Assembly: GCA_039621445.1 (NCBI GenBank)
Contig: CP154957.1
Span: 37,230,382-37,294,381, forward strand
Source of the DNA: Euglena gracilis
Taxonomy: Eukaryota; Euglenida; Euglenophyceae; Euglenales
DNA: 64,000 nt
Direction: 5' to 3'
This document shows, piece after piece, positions 1-8,919 of the stretch (the first letter of the stretch is position 1; the number at the start of each line of letters is the position of its first letter). The position numbers and the translations under genes are program-made. The notes under the pieces were generated by a model that did no database searches, was not told the origin of the DNA, and worked only from the letters and a program-made list of their open reading frames with translations.

Positions 1-560
1 TGTACGGTCGCGCATTGCGATCCGCAACCAAGTGTATGGTTACGCAAAATCGGGATTAGTGTTGGTGTTTGGACTAGACATCCACAATCGAAATCTGGCT
101 GGGCGGAAATTCCCCTGCAGTGCACACATTGGTAGGAAGTGTCGGAGTAGTGGTCCTGGTCGCGCATGTTGGTCTGGTGGGGGTGTGTGTAAAAGTTGGG
201 ATGCGCTTTTGAAGCTGCTGGGGGGTGTACAGATGTATCTTAAAGCGATACATCTGGTGGAAAATGGGGTATTGGTGCAGCTGGGCGACTACTCGACACC
301 GTACGTACTTCAGGCCTTTGGGCTTTCGTCTTGTAACCCAGTGGAACGAGTGGGTCCGCTACTCGCCTGCCCTACCTCATGGGGAACGGAAGTTGGTGTG
401 TCAATGGGCAGGGGGTTAACTTTATCGGTACACCCGGTGTGGAAACCGTTGGTAGGTGTGGTTGGTAACGGGGTAAAAGTTTTCGAAAACGGTGTGGAAA
501 TATTGGTGGGCGTCGCAGTTGACGCCACAGGTGATGACGGTTTGGGCGGCAATGAAGAGA
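1..560 (-). other. post-protease linker of element 1
   Basis: On the minus strand the frame after the protease reads as a low-complexity Pro/Thr/Ser linker. The DNA closely matches 15380-15800 and, more distantly, 3410-3830 and 42105-42500. Bases 1-60 repeat 15381-15440 almost exactly. Two blocks are the best conserved: CTGGGCGACTACTCGAC (about 282-298) and GGGCTTTCGTCTTG (about 320-333). The reading frames differ between the copies, so DNA- or RNA-level constraint is possible. No enzyme domain is seen. Confidence 0.6.
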
Positions 561-564
561 ATGG

Positions 565-1399
565 TTATGTGCGCAAACCGTGGGAGTGGCAATCCACTAC
601 CAGCCGGTGCTGAAGTAAAAAGGGGTATCCCAGAATTACGTCAGAACCATGGATTCCAGATTCGTATCCCCAGGTATCCGGAAAAATTTTGCGGTTGGGG
701 GGGGTGTGAGTGGTGCTTGTGGATGAGGGGTAGGACAATGTCCAAAAAGCATCCCAAGTCACCACCGCACATGGGGGTGTTGTCAGCCGTCGTAATTTTG
801 ATCGGCTTCTTGGCTTTCACCAAGAGGGGGGTTGGTATCAACACGAACCGAAAAAGTAGTGCAATGCGACAACTAGTGTCAATGAGAATTTTGACTTTTG
901 CACAAAAATTTTGGATTTTGATTTCCGCTTGGACCAAAAGTTCCATGGGGTGTAAGCCAAGTGAAGGGTCTGGCGTAAATACGTTTTCTTGCCAGCTTTC
1001 ACATGAACCCTTTCCTACTTTGCACAACATTCCGAGCGGAAAGTTGGTGTGGGGGGTGGGGGACCCGAAAATTTTCCGGGTACCGACCAGAAAGGCAGAT
1101 GGGCAGGGGGGGCAGGGTTGATCAGGTCCTACCTCCATCTGTTCATCAGCCCAGAGGTCCGTGCCCACGGACCTCGGGCTCCCCTGCTCCAGGTCCGAAC
1201 CGGCCGAATAGCCGGCTAGGGGCCTTTTAGAGGTATACACGGATTTCAACTTTCGCACCGCCATGCGGGCCTCGTCGAAGTAGGTATCCGTGGTCTCATC
1301 CCCCTCCCTGCCCGAAGCCGTGGTGTCATCCTCCAAACAAGATATCTTGAAACCGACTTTATGGCGGTTGGAGGAGTGACCCTTGTCACCGCGATTCAT
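565..1399 (-). pseudogene. retropepsin-type aspartic protease region, element 1, inactivated
   Basis: The frame opens at ATG 1397-1399 with a charged leader and enters a retropepsin fold: hydrophobic strand, catalytic triad position, a flap-like ITTADNTPM segment, and an ILGYPFL motif near the end. In retroelements this enzyme cleaves the Gag-Pol precursor as a homodimer. Two defects are visible. The catalytic DTG reads DTS, and compared with the copy at 17476-18010 there is one extra A in the A-run near 683-688, which shifts the frame so that ILGYPFL sits in a second frame (565-765). The copy is therefore judged non-functional. It lies just downstream of the zinc-knuckle frame. Confidence 0.75.
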
Positions 1400-1464
1400 A
1401 CCGCGATGATGTTGGCCAGGGCGGGGAGAACGAGAACGCGGACGGAATGGTGGTCACTCGATCC

Positions 1465-3227
1465 TCAAAGCGAACACCGAGATTTTTGTCGCGAGTCTGG
1501 GTCACGGGGGGATCGGTTTCCCATTTTCCCGTCAAACCGTCGTAGTGACCGGGTATCCCGTAGACCATGACCGGTGTACCGGGGTTTTCCCGATGAGGAT
1601 CGCGAAGAAGATGATCCGCTTCGCGAACGCGATCCCGATGTCTCGCGACGAGAATCACGCTTCTTGGCCGGGGCACCGGGTGACCTACCCCGAGGGGTAC
1701 CGTGTTTCCGCTCATCGCGGAACGGGATCCGGGGGCTAATACCACCGGAACGGTGACCCGATGACCGTGAATTGCCCGATTGGCGTGAAAACGCGGAGGA
1801 ACCTGAACCCCGTGATGAGGTCGAGCCCCGACTCTGAATACACTTATGTGCTTCAGGATTAGGACATTCCCGAGACATGTGTCCTGGTTTGTTGCACAAG
1901 AAGCACACTTTATCTGTGTCTTGGTCCGAAGAACGCGGGTATCGCGTCTTTGATCCCGTGGTGGGTGAAGTGGGTGAAACCGGTGATTTTTGTAATGTGT
2001 TCACCGAACCAGCCGGTAATCCAGCGGTTGGGTGTGCGTTATATGCGGATTGAATCTGACCAAGAAGCTGTGATAGCTTCAATTGTTTGAAAACGTAGTT
2101 CCAGCGTTGGTCAAAGTCATTGGATGACTCGCCAACTCCTCACGGTGGATATCCTTGATGAGGCTAGGCGTGAAATGCATGACAACAGCATCAAACTGTT
2201 CGCACATTTGCTTTTCACTGAGTTCATCCACTTCAGCGGCAAGTCCTAACCATTTGGCATACCAAAGGTCAATGGACTTCCACTTCCGATCGGTTGGGGC
2301 GCATTGCCGCCACTTGGTCTCTAGGGTAATCCTAGCGACCAAACTGGAGCTGGTGGAAGCGTATTGCTCAACTAGGTCATCAAAAGAAACGCGGTATCGA
2401 ATGACAAGTTGTCGCGCGCGCTCCTCCTCATCCCTTGGGAGGCAATCGATGAATTCCTTCTTGATCACCTCCGGGTTTGTGTCCTGGGTTGGCCCTTTCA
2501 ATGCCCAGTAGTACTCCCAGTCCCGGAAAAACTGTCTCCATGTGGTTGGATCACCGTCCCATTGAGGTTTCACCTTATTCGCGATTGCGATGGTGCCCTT
2601 GAAGTCTTTCTGAAAAACCCGTTGACCCTCGGTGGTATTCCGTGGATTCGGGCCCGGGTACGCTCGAGCACCAAGCGTATGCTTTCCGGATTCTTGTCGG
2701 AATCGCGAAATTTCTAGTGAAGGTGAATCCTGGTACCGGAAATCTGGTCTCAAACCCTGTTGGTCACCGGAAATACGGGGACTCTCCGGTGTGGGGGTAT
2801 GTCGCGCATGCAACGTGTGACCCACTCCCGGTGTACGGGTTTGGCTCATTCCACGCACAAGCGTTGAATGATGGATTTCTTGGTGGAGACTTGGAAAACA
2901 CGGCGATTCCGCCAAGTCTTGGTGGAGACTTGGCGGAATCGCCGTGTTTTCCGCAAATTCGGTTCCCGTAATGGGAAATTCGTCCGAAAACTGGGTTTGG
3001 GTTGTGGACAAGGCCAATGGTGGCACAATTCGCGGAATCGCGGATTGTGACACTCGAGACACAGGTGGTGGTGGTGCATGTGCACCCAGAGCCGGGTTAT
3101 GGAAACGCGACTCTGGAACATTTGGCGCATCTTCGGCAATGCATACTGCCGAATTGCGGTGTGAAACCCGCTGTTTGTTGGACACATTATGCAAACCCAC
3201 AGTCAAGTAATGCACACTTTGCTCCAA
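1465..3227 (-). pseudogene. gag: Gag, capsid and zinc-knuckle portion, element 1
   Basis: The minus-strand frame 3227-2079 has a Pro/Ser-rich N-terminal half, then a retrotransposon Gag capsid-like region (DGDPTTWRQFFRDWEYYW and following helices). The frame is lost near 2110-2125, where one base is missing relative to the copy at 4346-7492. It resumes at 2082-1465 with a short linker, one CCHC knuckle (CX2CX4HX4C, CFLCNKPGHMSREC) and a long Arg/Ser-rich tail that would bind RNA. The N-terminal coiled coil present in the other copies survives only as a scrap near 3200-3330. Gag would form the cytoplasmic particle that packages element RNA. Similarity to the other Gag copies makes the call firm. 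Confidence 0.8.
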
Positions 3228-3339
3228 ATGCTCAACGAGTTGGAGTTGGCCGCAAATTGCGCTTCGGGGGGAATGTGCACATAGTGCTGAATTTGTCTTG
3301 CACTTGACAAAAATCGGTCAATGAATAGAGCTCTCCGTT

Positions 3340-3840
3340 GGAGATAGAGTGTGGGGGGATTAGTTTTGATGTATATATTCACCTTTGTGTTTGGTTGGTG
3401 ATTGTGTGGAAAGTTCTCCCAGAGTGCACACCATGGGGGGAAGGTGCGGAGTAGTTGTCCTTGTCGCGCATGTCGGTCTGCGGGGGTGAGTGTGTTGGAA
3501 AAATGAGTATGCGAATTTTGGAGCTGCTGGGGGTGTACAGGATTGTCTGAATCGACAAACCTGGTGGAAAACGAAAAGTTGAAAGCAGCTGGGCGACTAC
3601 TCGACACCGTTTAAACTTCAGGCCTTAGGGCTTTCGTCTTGGAACCCAGTGGAACGATCGGGGGTTAAGCTACTTGTTACCCCTACCGCATGTGGAACGT
3701 TTGTGAATATGCGGTGGGTAGGGGGGGCACTTTCTCTTTACCCCGGGTTGAAAACGGTGTTGGTGTTGTTGAAAACGGTGTTGCTGTCATCGAAAACGGT
3801 ATGTAAAAGTGATGATTAGTGGAAGTTTGAGGGGGTGAAG
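3340..3840 (-). other. post-protease linker of element 2
   Basis: This is a diverged copy of the linker at 1-560. It keeps the GTGCACAC block, the CTGGGCGACTACTCGAC block (3587-3603) and the GGGCTTTCGTCTTG block. On the minus strand 3607-3203 is open but of low complexity. No catalytic motif is visible. Confidence 0.55.
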
Positions 3841-4345
3841 AATTTTGCGGTGTTGTGTGCATTCTAGGAGCGGGAACACAACACTGTCTGTATGTGTCAA
3901 AAATTTGGCAGCATTTTGAGTGGGGACACCGGAAACTCCTGGAACGATGACCAGAAAGGATACTGGGCAGGGGATAACTAGGGTCATGAGTCCTGTCACC
4001 TCCTTTCTAGTAGCCTCTGTAGTCCACATCCCTGGGTTTCGGGTGTCTTTACTCAAAATCCGAACCAATGGCCATATCAGCCATTGACTTTCTTGACGCA
4101 TATACGTCTCTGAATTTATGAGCACTAAAGTAGGGATGATCCCTTTTATTACGTGGGGTATCATCCCCCTCCCTGCCCGAAGCCGGGTGATAATCCTCAA
4201 TAGAGGTTGTTCGTTGACCTACCTTATGCCTTTTGGCTGAAGTATGATCTTTTGAACTGCGAGTCATATCGCGATGGCTATGGCTTGGGTGGGGAGGAGT
4301 CGCATAGCGACATTTAGGTGAGGGGTGGTTGGTGGATCCACACAG
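3841..4345 (-). pseudogene. Gag-Pro junction and protease leader remnant, element 2
   Basis: The minus-strand frame opening at 4267 resembles the leader of the element 1 protease (HKVG, then SGREGD, then a VYASRK-type stretch) but stops at 4049. The sequence beyond it, to 3787, is open in another frame and lacks both DTG and ILGYPFL, so the catalytic domain is lost. Between the Gag stop (4346-4348, TAA) and 4267 a different frame continues in a conserved way (DPPTTPHLNVA). How Gag and Pro were expressed together is therefore unclear; a frameshift is possible but not shown. Confidence 0.5.
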
Positions 4346-7300
4346 TTAACATGTGGATTTTGGTTTTTGCGAATGCGCATTTTGTGAAAAACGAGAACTG
4401 AATGACGAGGCTGATCCTCTTGGGCTTGTGTTGCGCTTTCGCGCTGCGGGATTTGGACAATGGCAAGATATATGACCCTTTTTGTTACACAAAAAACACA
4501 ATTTGTCCAAAAATTCATCTGAAGAGCGCGAATTGCGCGATTTGGATTCCGCTATGGCGGTATGTGATAAGCGTGACACTTTTTTCACAGAACTGACTTG
4601 TATAGCGGGTATTCCTGCTGTGGGTTGGCTCGTATAAGCCGACTGAATTTGTCCAAGAAGCTGTGATAGCTTCAATTGTTTGGAAACGTAGTTCCATCGC
4701 TCATCGAGCGTCAAAACATGTCCCGCGAGTTCCTCGCGGTGAATTTCTTTTATGAGTTTGGGTATAAAGTGCAGTAATACTGCGTCAAATTGCTCTTTCA
4801 TTTGGGTTTCGCCTAATTCGTCTACTTCGGCTGCCAATGCGAGCCATTTTGAGTACCATAGGTCTATCGACCTCCATTTTCGGTCATGGGGGGCATATTG
4901 CCGCCATTTTTTCTCCAGAGTTATTCTGGTAACCAAACTGGAACATGAAGAAGCATATTGCTCAACCAAATCCTGAAAAGAAATGCGCCCGCGAATGACC
5001 AATTGTCTGACGCGTTCCTTTTCGTCTTTTGGTAAACAGTCTATAAATTCCATTTTGATCACCTCTGGGTTTCCGTTGTAAGTTGATCCTTTCAGATCCC
5101 AATAATATTCCCAATCACGGAAAAACTGTTTCCATGTTGTTGGGTCACCGTCCCATTGGGGCTTTACCTTTTTCGCGATAGCGATGATTCCTTTGATATC
5201 TTTCTGAGACTCCCATGGCCCTTCGGTGGTATTCAAGGAGGATGGGCCTGGGCGCAAAACCGCACCATGCGCGGGTACCTCGGTGGTTGCACCAAGTGTA
5301 CTTTTGGGTGTATTTTGCGAATGCGCATTCAATATTCCACTTGGTGTACCATAGGTACCTTGAAAACTTGGTGAATCGCGAATGCGCGAATGGTGATGCT
5401 GATGCATCTGAGGATCAATACCATGTGCGGGAGTGCGGCTCATACCGCGACAAAGTTCATATTCCCAAATTTTTCGATTTCTTTGAGAGTTTCGCTTGGC
5501 TTTCTCTTGAAAACCAACCCCATCATCCAAAAAATGGTCCATTGGGACTGGTACCGCTGGGGGAGGGACCACTGCATGAGCAGAGTCGTAATTTTGTGGC
5601 AATGTGCCAATAGGCTCCGCCACAGGTGCGCTATTGGCGCTTTTGGAGCTGGAATCTGCGGCAAGTGTGCCTACAACACCCGTATCGGGTTTTTGTTGCA
5701 ATAAACGCAATTGTGCGTGTACTTGATCCAAATTTTCTGTAAAGTCACCAAAATTTTTCTCCAAATCATCGAGAATTTTCAGACGATCGGTGATTGTACC
5801 AATATCTTCCTGCAAACGCTTAATACGCCTGCGGTGTTTGGACATATCGTCCAGAAGAGGGATTTTGTCAGAAAAAGACCGGAAATCTTGCGAAAGTTTT
5901 CCAAAACCACTTTCCAATTCCTGTAGTCGCACAGCTAGAGTGTGCACCGCTGCGGAAATAGACTCCAGTTGTGGAGGTGGTTTGGAAGGAGGGGTATTTT
6001 GCGGATTCCGCACGTTTTCAGCCATTGGCTGTTCCAAAAACACCGAAACTTGCGCGGATAGCGCTGCGAAATCTTTCTGCAAGTTTTTGACTTGCTGATT
6101 CACTGTTTCCTCGGTCCGTATCGGACCGTCACAAAAATTTTTCTTGACTTGGTGATTTTCATCACGCATATCTGCAGAAAATCGCTTAAATTCTAAATTA
6201 TGCGAACATGGTACCGCATTGCGGTTCTGCAACTCCGCAATTGCGGTTTGGATGTCAACAATATCATTCTGCCACCGTTGGTGGAACGCATCCTGCCTGC
6301 TTGCGATATTCGCGATATGGGCGTAAAAACTTGTTATTTCAGCAGAATTTTCACCACACCTGCATGAGTTTCGCTCCAACCGGGAAAGTCTTTCCTCCAA
6401 TTGCTGCACATAAGTGCTGGAAGCGAAACCTTCACCACGTTGGGTGTGCGTATGGTGAAAATTTGCCGATTCACGGCTCAGTTGCATAATGCGCTGTTGC
6501 GCTTCCTGGAATGCAGTGAACTGCTCCAACGTAACAAAAGCTCCCATATCAGGATTTTTGTACTCAAAAAGTGCCGTTATTGGCTCCAATTTTGTAATCA
6601 ACTTTTGCAAACTATGTTGCATGTGCAAAAATGCCTCCTTTGGCAGCGTGCGGTAAACCACATCAGTGGGTTGTTTGCCAATTGTGCCTGTAGGCACCGT
6701 TGCGACATCCTGATGCAGAGAGTTACCACAAGGTGGCTGACTTTGCAGCAAAGGTTGACAATCACACTGGGCGCTGGGTTGCTCGATAGAGCCACACGCC
6801 GATAGGCGTTGCACCCATTGCGCAGCGGGGTTATCGCCTAAATCAAACACCGTTAGGTGTGGAAACTCCTGAGTGGGGAGATGCTCGATGGAGCTTGATA
6901 CCGTTAGGTATTGCACCCTTTGGGTGTTGGAATGCTCGATAGAGCTTGGAACGGTGGGGGAATGCTCTATAGAGCTGGGGGTTGGAGGTAATTGCTCGAT
7001 AGAGCTGGGACCGGTGGGGGAATGCTCTATAGAGCTGGGGGTTGGAGGTAATTGCTCGATAGAGCTAGCCACTGTGGGGGGGTGCTCGATAGAGCTGGAC
7101 ACCGTTAGGTGTGGCACCCATTGGGTAGGGGGTTGCTCGTTAGAGCTGTAGGGGGAATGCTCGATAGAGCTGGAAAACGGGGCGGGGGAATGCTCGATAG
7201 AGCTGAAAATTACGGTAAGGGAATGCTCAATAGAGCTGAAAACTGGGGTGGGGTGGTGCTCAATAGAGCTGGAAACCAATGGTGTGGGGGGATGCTCAAT

Positions 7301-7492
7301 AGAGCTGGAAACTATTGGGGTGGGGGCATGCTCAATAGAGCTGGGAGTTTTGGCGTGGGGATGCTCTATAGAGCTTGGGGTATACCTGGACTGGAGCGTA
7401 TACTCCTCTTGCAACAATTCATGACAAGTGCTTCTCAAAGAACTTATCAATTCTTGGTAATCAATGAGTGTGTTGGTGCTTGAGCTCTGCAT
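4346..7492 (-). CDS. gag: Gag polyprotein, 1048 aa, uninterrupted
   Basis: This is the best preserved Gag in the window, starting at ATG 7490-7492. Residues about 40-240 are a tandem array built on SSIEH. Residues about 350-620 are rich in heptad-like Leu/Glu/Gln stretches, consistent with coiled coils. A capsid-like region begins near residue 777 (KPQWDGDPTTWKQFF) and continues through LDERWNYVSKQLKLSQLLGQI. One CCHC knuckle lies at about 993-1007 (CFLCNKKGHISCHC), followed by a Ser/Arg-rich tail. Known Gag proteins assemble the particle and bind element RNA through such knuckles. At 1048 residues it is much longer than most Ty3/gypsy Gags, owing to the repeat array and coils. It is preceded by an LTR and primer site and followed by a protease-leader remnant. 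Homologous Gags lie at 1465-3227, 23194-25051 and 43020-45750. Confidence 0.85.
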   Translation of the reverse strand: MQSSSTNTLIDYQELISSLRSTCHELLQEEYTLQSRYTPSSIEHPHAKTPSSIEHAPTPIVSSSIEHPPTPLVSSSIEHHPTPVFSSIEHSLTVIFSSIEHSPAPFSSSIEHSPYSSNEQPPTQWVPHLTVSSSIEHPPTVASSIEQLPPTPSSIEHSPTGPSSIEQLPPTPSSIEHSPTVPSSIEHSNTQRVQYLTVSSSIEHLPTQEFPHLTVFDLGDNPAAQWVQRLSACGSIEQPSAQCDCQPLLQSQPPCGNSLHQDVATVPTGTIGKQPTDVVYRTLPKEAFLHMQHSLQKLITKLEPITALFEYKNPDMGAFVTLEQFTAFQEAQQRIMQLSRESANFHHTHTQRGEGFASSTYVQQLEERLSRLERNSCRCGENSAEITSFYAHIANIASRQDAFHQRWQNDIVDIQTAIAELQNRNAVPCSHNLEFKRFSADMRDENHQVKKNFCDGPIRTEETVNQQVKNLQKDFAALSAQVSVFLEQPMAENVRNPQNTPPSKPPPQLESISAAVHTLAVRLQELESGFGKLSQDFRSFSDKIPLLDDMSKHRRRIKRLQEDIGTITDRLKILDDLEKNFGDFTENLDQVHAQLRLLQQKPDTGVVGTLAADSSSKSANSAPVAEPIGTLPQNYDSAHAVVPPPAVPVPMDHFLDDGVGFQEKAKRNSQRNRKIWEYELCRGMSRTPAHGIDPQMHQHHHSRIRDSPSFQGTYGTPSGILNAHSQNTPKSTLGATTEVPAHGAVLRPGPSSLNTTEGPWESQKDIKGIIAIAKKVKPQWDGDPTTWKQFFRDWEYYWDLKGSTYNGNPEVIKMEFIDCLPKDEKERVRQLVIRGRISFQDLVEQYASSCSSLVTRITLEKKWRQYAPHDRKWRSIDLWYSKWLALAAEVDELGETQMKEQFDAVLLHFIPKLIKEIHREELAGHVLTLDERWNYVSKQLKLSQLLGQIQSAYTSQPTAGIPAIQVSSVKKVSRLSHTAIAESKSRNSRSSDEFLDKLCFLCNKKGHISCHCPNPAARKRNTSPRGSASSFSSRFSQNAHSQKPKSTC
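6880..7395. repeat. coding minisatellite, about 16 SSIEH units in Gag
   Basis: On the plus strand the block recurs as TGCTCGATAGAGCTGG with variants such as TGCTCTATAGAGCTGG, spaced roughly 24-60 bp. On the minus strand each block encodes SSIEH or SSIEQ followed by a variable Pro/Thr/Val spacer. The core GCTCTATAGAGC is a perfect palindrome. Only the last one or two units survive in the homologous Gag at 44145-45750, and I see none in the one at 23194-25051, so the copy number has changed sharply between copies. Confidence 0.85.
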
Positions 7493-7724
7493 ATTTTTAT
7501 TCGCAGAAAAAACACAAGCAAACCCAAAAAGGTAAGCAAAGGAACAAACTTAGAAGGATGTGGCAGCTTATACTGCCCAGAGCCTCCTGAAGCTCGTACC
7601 TGTGCTTAGAAGTTGGCTCCAAACAGCTCGTGGATGCTTTGTAGCCTATAGGCTCAGCACCACTCACTGTTTGAAGTCACCTGTTAAGATGGGGGGGGAG
7701 AAGGGGTGTAGGAAAGAAACCTAA

Positions 7725-7800
7725 TCTGCTACCAAGTGTACTCCTTGGTAGTCTTTCTGTTTGTGAAGTATGTGTAGGTTCGTAACCTATTCTGCTACCA
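7725..7800 (-). promoter_or_regulatory. tRNA-iMet primer binding site, two copies
   Basis: TCTGCTACCA on the plus strand at 7791-7800 reads TGGTAGCAGA on the coding strand, two bases inside the LTR end. It complements an initiator tRNA-Met ending TCTGCTACCA. A second copy lies at 7725-7734 and is again flanked by AGTGTAC, as if a piece of the LTR edge plus the primer site were duplicated. The rest of the leader, to Gag at 7492, shows no other recognisable signal. Confidence 0.75.
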
Positions 7801-7802
7801 AG

Positions 7803-8218
7803 TGTACGTCCCCTGACTCTATTCCCACTGCCTGTCGGCCTACTTACACCCTCCCGTGGGAACAGAACCAGGAGAGTAACAAAAAAGAAAGTCTTTCACT
7901 TAACTATTAGTTTTTATTGCCTTTGGGCTTATGCAGAGCACAAGGCTAACCAGTTGGGATTTTTGGAACTTCAGTTCCAGTTGTCTCCTATCGGAGTTCA
8001 AACCTTCAAATCTTGGTTTGCCCTTTTGGGCTAATCTGAAATCTGAAACAGAATAACAATACCACCTGTGAAGGGAGAGGCAGATCCGAGATAGGATAGG
8101 CCATTCCTAATTCTGCAATTTGTATTGCAGAATCTGGAATGGTGCTATCTGGCATGCCACTGTACATTCTGCAGATTGCTGCTATGCACAGTGTCATGTT
8201 CGTGCTGCTCGGTACACA
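7803..8218 (-). repeat. LTR-A, copy 1 (416 bp)
   Basis: On the coding strand the LTR starts TGTGTACC at 8218 and ends ACGTACA at 7803, giving TG...CA ends. The primer site follows two bases later. The interior matches 28893-29308, 37100-37520 and 37724-38158 in the same orientation and 28435-28866 in the opposite one. It contains CACAGGTGGTAT, shared with LTR-B. Confidence 0.8.
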
Positions 8219-8919
8219 GCACCCTGGCGCATCCACTGGGGCCCTTTCCGTCGCACAGGGGTCCACTCAAAGGGGGGGGGAGGAGAGGACCCAAAAAGTC
8301 CAAAACGCGCAAAATGGTTTCACCTATTCTGCGGTGGCTTATGGGTATATAGTATATTATAGCCGTGGGGAAAATGGGGCTGGCAGGTTTACTTTCCAAG
8401 CAAACCCATCCACCAAGCTTTGGTGTGCCCAAGGCACTTGGGGTTGGGTCCATGGGCATTCCAGGAAAACCCATGGGAGGGTGTGGAAGGAGGGGTGCTT
8501 CTGACCAGTCAAACCTGGGCAGGGCGCATGGCCAGTCAAACCTGACCACGCAAAAGGAAGTCATACTCTACGCCCTGGGGGGGAAGTAGAGAGGAGTGGG
8601 GGGTTGGCTTAGGCGAGAAAAGTTGTGCTGTCTGGCAGCCTTAAGGCCTCAAACGGCCGAAAAGAAAAGAAAGGGAAAGGAAAGAGGCCGTCGGCCCTGT
8701 ACGCTGCGTGTCTCACGCCCGCGAGAGGGGAGAGGGGAGAGGGGTGTGCATGCATGCACACGGAATCCTGCACATGGCAGCATCCCGTTGAGAACTTACT
8801 AGCGGCGAACATCGCAAAGGGTCTTCGAAGGGGGTTGTTCGGGCGAATACCCAAACAGGGTGTCAGGCGAATACCTGACGAGGGTTCTGAAAGACGCCGC
8901 ATTGGTGCTTACAGACACT
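8219..8919 (-). other. 3' non-coding internal region of element 3
   Basis: Parts match the region just inside LTR-A elsewhere: CCAAAACGCGCAAAA at about 8300 corresponds to about 29480 and 28255, and TGCTGTCTGGCAG...CGGCCGAAAAG at about 8625-8665 corresponds to 29818-29860. The purine tract expected before the LTR is degraded here. Between about 8700 and 8919 a GC-rich stretch includes two GGCGAATACC-type repeats. No coding function is supported. Confidence 0.5.

Larger units (their letters stand above)
1..3330 (-). mobile_element. Ty3/gypsy-like LTR element 1, interior only, runs off left edge
   Basis: Read on the minus strand, this stretch carries in order a capsid-like Gag region, a CCHC zinc knuckle, an aspartic protease and a Pro/Thr/Ser-rich linker that continues past base 1. 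No LTR or primer site belongs to this copy inside the window. The N-terminal coiled coil of Gag is mostly missing, and near 3200-3330 the copy runs directly into the 3' part of element 2, so the junction looks recombinational. Several frameshifts make it a dead copy. Family assignment rests on the Gag-knuckle-protease order; no reverse transcriptase of this copy is visible. Confidence 0.75.
3203..8218 (-). mobile_element. Ty3/gypsy-like element 2: LTR-A, primer site, intact Gag, protease deleted
   Basis: In minus-strand order this copy has LTR-A (8218-7803), a duplicated primer site, an untranslated leader, an uninterrupted Gag, a short pro leader, and then the post-protease linker. The protease itself is missing: linker-type sequence at about 3720-3830 lies almost directly against the pro leader. 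No RT, RNase H or integrase is seen, so the copy cannot be autonomous. The 3' end merges into element 1 near 3200-3330. LTR 8218-7803 also serves as the downstream LTR of element 3, as expected for tandem copies that share an LTR after recombination. Confidence 0.75.
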
